Origin: Chrysomallon squamiferum
Taxonomy: Eukaryota; Mollusca; Gastropoda; Neomphalida; Peltospiridae
Assembly: GCA_012295275.1 (NCBI GenBank)
Contig: CM022672.1
Coordinates: 19,567,394 to 19,631,393 of the forward strand
DNA: 64,000 nucleotides
Direction: 5' to 3'
Of the stretch, positions 62,390-64,000 are shown in pieces; position 1 is the stretch's first letter, and each line of letters begins with the position of its first letter. The translations under genes and the position numbers were made by a program. The notes beneath the pieces are model-generated. The model did not search any database. It was not told where the DNA came from and saw nothing but the letters and a program-made list of their open reading frames with translations.

Positions 62390-63190
62390 CAAATTGTTTT
62401 ATATTTAAAATTAATTAAATAAAAAATGTATAAATTTTACTTTAATTAAAAATCATTAAAAAAGTAAATCACAAATAAAAGTAAAATTAATAAGAATGAA
62501 GTAACACAGAATTTATAAAAGTAATGAAAAGTAAGTAAAACAAAAATGTACAAAGTTAATAATTAAAGTAAATAAAGTAAGAAAAACACCTTTAATAAAA
62601 TTTGTTTTAAAAATCCAAATACAGTATATAAAATTAATAAAACAAATTATATAAAACAGAAATATATAAAATTACTTGAAGTTTAAATTTTTATTTTTGA
62701 AATTATTTTAAAAACAACTTAAAATATGTAAAATTATTTGAAACTAATAATAATAACGATAATAATAATAATAAATAAATAAACAAATATTGTAAAAAAA
62801 AATAATAATAACATATAAAAAATACAACCTCAAAAAATGTAAAATTAATATTAATTAAAAGTTAAAAAAAAAGAAAAAAGTATAACTATAAAAAAAATAA
62901 AGCAAACAAAATTATGTAAAATTACATAAAATTATTAAAATAATAAAAAAAAAAACCCTCAAAAATATGTAAAATTTAATAAAAAATAAATAAAAACCAA
63001 AGCATGAAAAATTACTTTAATAAAATCTAAATAACAAAAAGAAATATGTATGTAAAGTACATAAAAACTAAATTAAACAACAATATGTAAAAATCACCTT
63101 AATATAAAAAAAAAAAAAAAAAAAAAATATAAATTAAAACAGGAATACATAAAATCATTTTAATAAGAACTGAGTCAAACAAAAAATTAC
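62390..63190. repeat. A-rich degenerate array (AAATTAATAAAA words)
   Basis: Words such as ATATGTAAAATTA.TTAAAA and AAACAAAATTATGTAAAA recur every 40-60 bp. This is probably an old tandem array that decayed into A-rich DNA. Confidence 0.5.
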
Positions 63191-63609
63191 CACTTCGCTT
63201 GCCTGTTACTTAACATGTTCCTTTAACAGTTTCGTATATTTTTTACAAACAGAAATGCCTGATCCATTTAGCATATGTTAAACTTTTATTACCTCCATTC
63301 AAGAAAGGCTTGTACAGACCACATCATTTGTTTTCATTTTAAGACATTAAAGTTTTTAATGGGGGAAAAAACACAGGAATATGCATGGAAATGAAAGCAG
63401 TGGGAGCCTTTGATGCTGCCTTTCAAGTGTTACAGTCGTCCATTTTCTAATCTATATTATAATGAAGGTGTTTTCTGTGACAAACATTTGGTTGTAATTT
63501 AATTGACAGCTTTGTTATTTGAAAAAACAAGGCAGTTACTGAATAAACTAGTAAAAAATACAACAAAAAAAAAGCTAAAAAAAAAAAGATAGTTATTCTG
63601 TAAGTGAAA

Positions 63610-63643
<34 letters not shown>

Positions 63644-64000
63644 GTAGCAGTAGTAGTAATAATAATGGTAATAATAATCATCATCATCATCATGATGTCT
63701 TCATAATAATACTACTAATGAAAGAATTTTGATTATTACTGGAATGAAATTAATGATGTTAACTGTGTACAAAGGTTAGAGATTGAAATGTAACATGTGG
63801 GTTGCATATGGCAAACAGTTCTGTACCTATTTATCAGACACCTGTTTCTTGTTGTAAATCCTTCACTGCTCCATTTTCTTTTTCTTTTTTTTTTTTTTTT
63901 TTTGCAGGGCAGGGAAAAAACATATGTCAGGGGTGAAGGATATATATTTATATAGATAGTGTTAATGTAGATGTATTTAAATATAATAATAAATAATAAA
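63191..64000. other. Intronic DNA to the window edge
   Basis: AAT/AGT repeats with CATCATCAT at about 63609-63693 and a T-run at 63886-63903. No exon recognised. Confidence 0.5.

Overview
The window is eukaryotic nuclear DNA: very AT-rich, packed with simple-sequence repeats, and with spliced genes whose short exons are separated by long introns. The best guess is a mollusc, probably a gastropod. The reasons are a Ly6/uPAR-like cysteine module joined to ShKT domains, a style of secreted protein I associate with molluscs, and several copies of a tRNA-derived SINE whose core and tail I recognise from gastropod and bivalve genomes. The species cannot be named from this window. Most long open frames here are simple-sequence repeats read in frame and are not genes.

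Layout. (1) Positions 1-3780 hold the 3' half of a plus-strand gene: six recoverable exons with matching intron phases, encoding cysteine-rich Ly6/uPAR-like modules followed by two C-terminal ShKT domains, then a stop at 3529-3531 and AATAAA signals. Its 5' exons lie before the window. (2) Positions 3781-5560 are intergenic repeats, including a degraded SINE. (3) Positions 5590-6418 are a GC- and CpG-richer stretch, probably promoter and 5' UTR. (4) From 6419 to the right edge runs a second plus-strand gene. It has a signal-peptide exon (6419-6575), a possible 78-nt cassette exon (13272-13349), and two exons (44082-44303 and 45591-45715) that together match the N-terminal orphan domain of betaglycan (TGF-beta receptor type III; endoglin family). 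All junctions keep frame. The rest of the gene is not seen and probably lies beyond position 64000.

The second gene's introns fill about 57 kb. They contain at least a dozen unrelated degenerate tandem arrays (units of about 24, 29, 57, 75, 110-160 and 150-215 bp), microsatellites of every class, a dead mariner transposase copy, a 62-bp-arm inverted repeat, and SINE fragments that all lie antisense to the host genes. One array repeats a consensus 5' splice site (CAG|GTAAGC) several times on the sense strand.

If expressed as read, gene 1 makes a secreted, disulfide-rich extracellular protein, and gene 2 makes a cell-surface or soluble co-receptor for TGF-beta/BMP-type ligands. There is no sign that the two act together; they are neighbours in the same orientation, about 2 kb apart.
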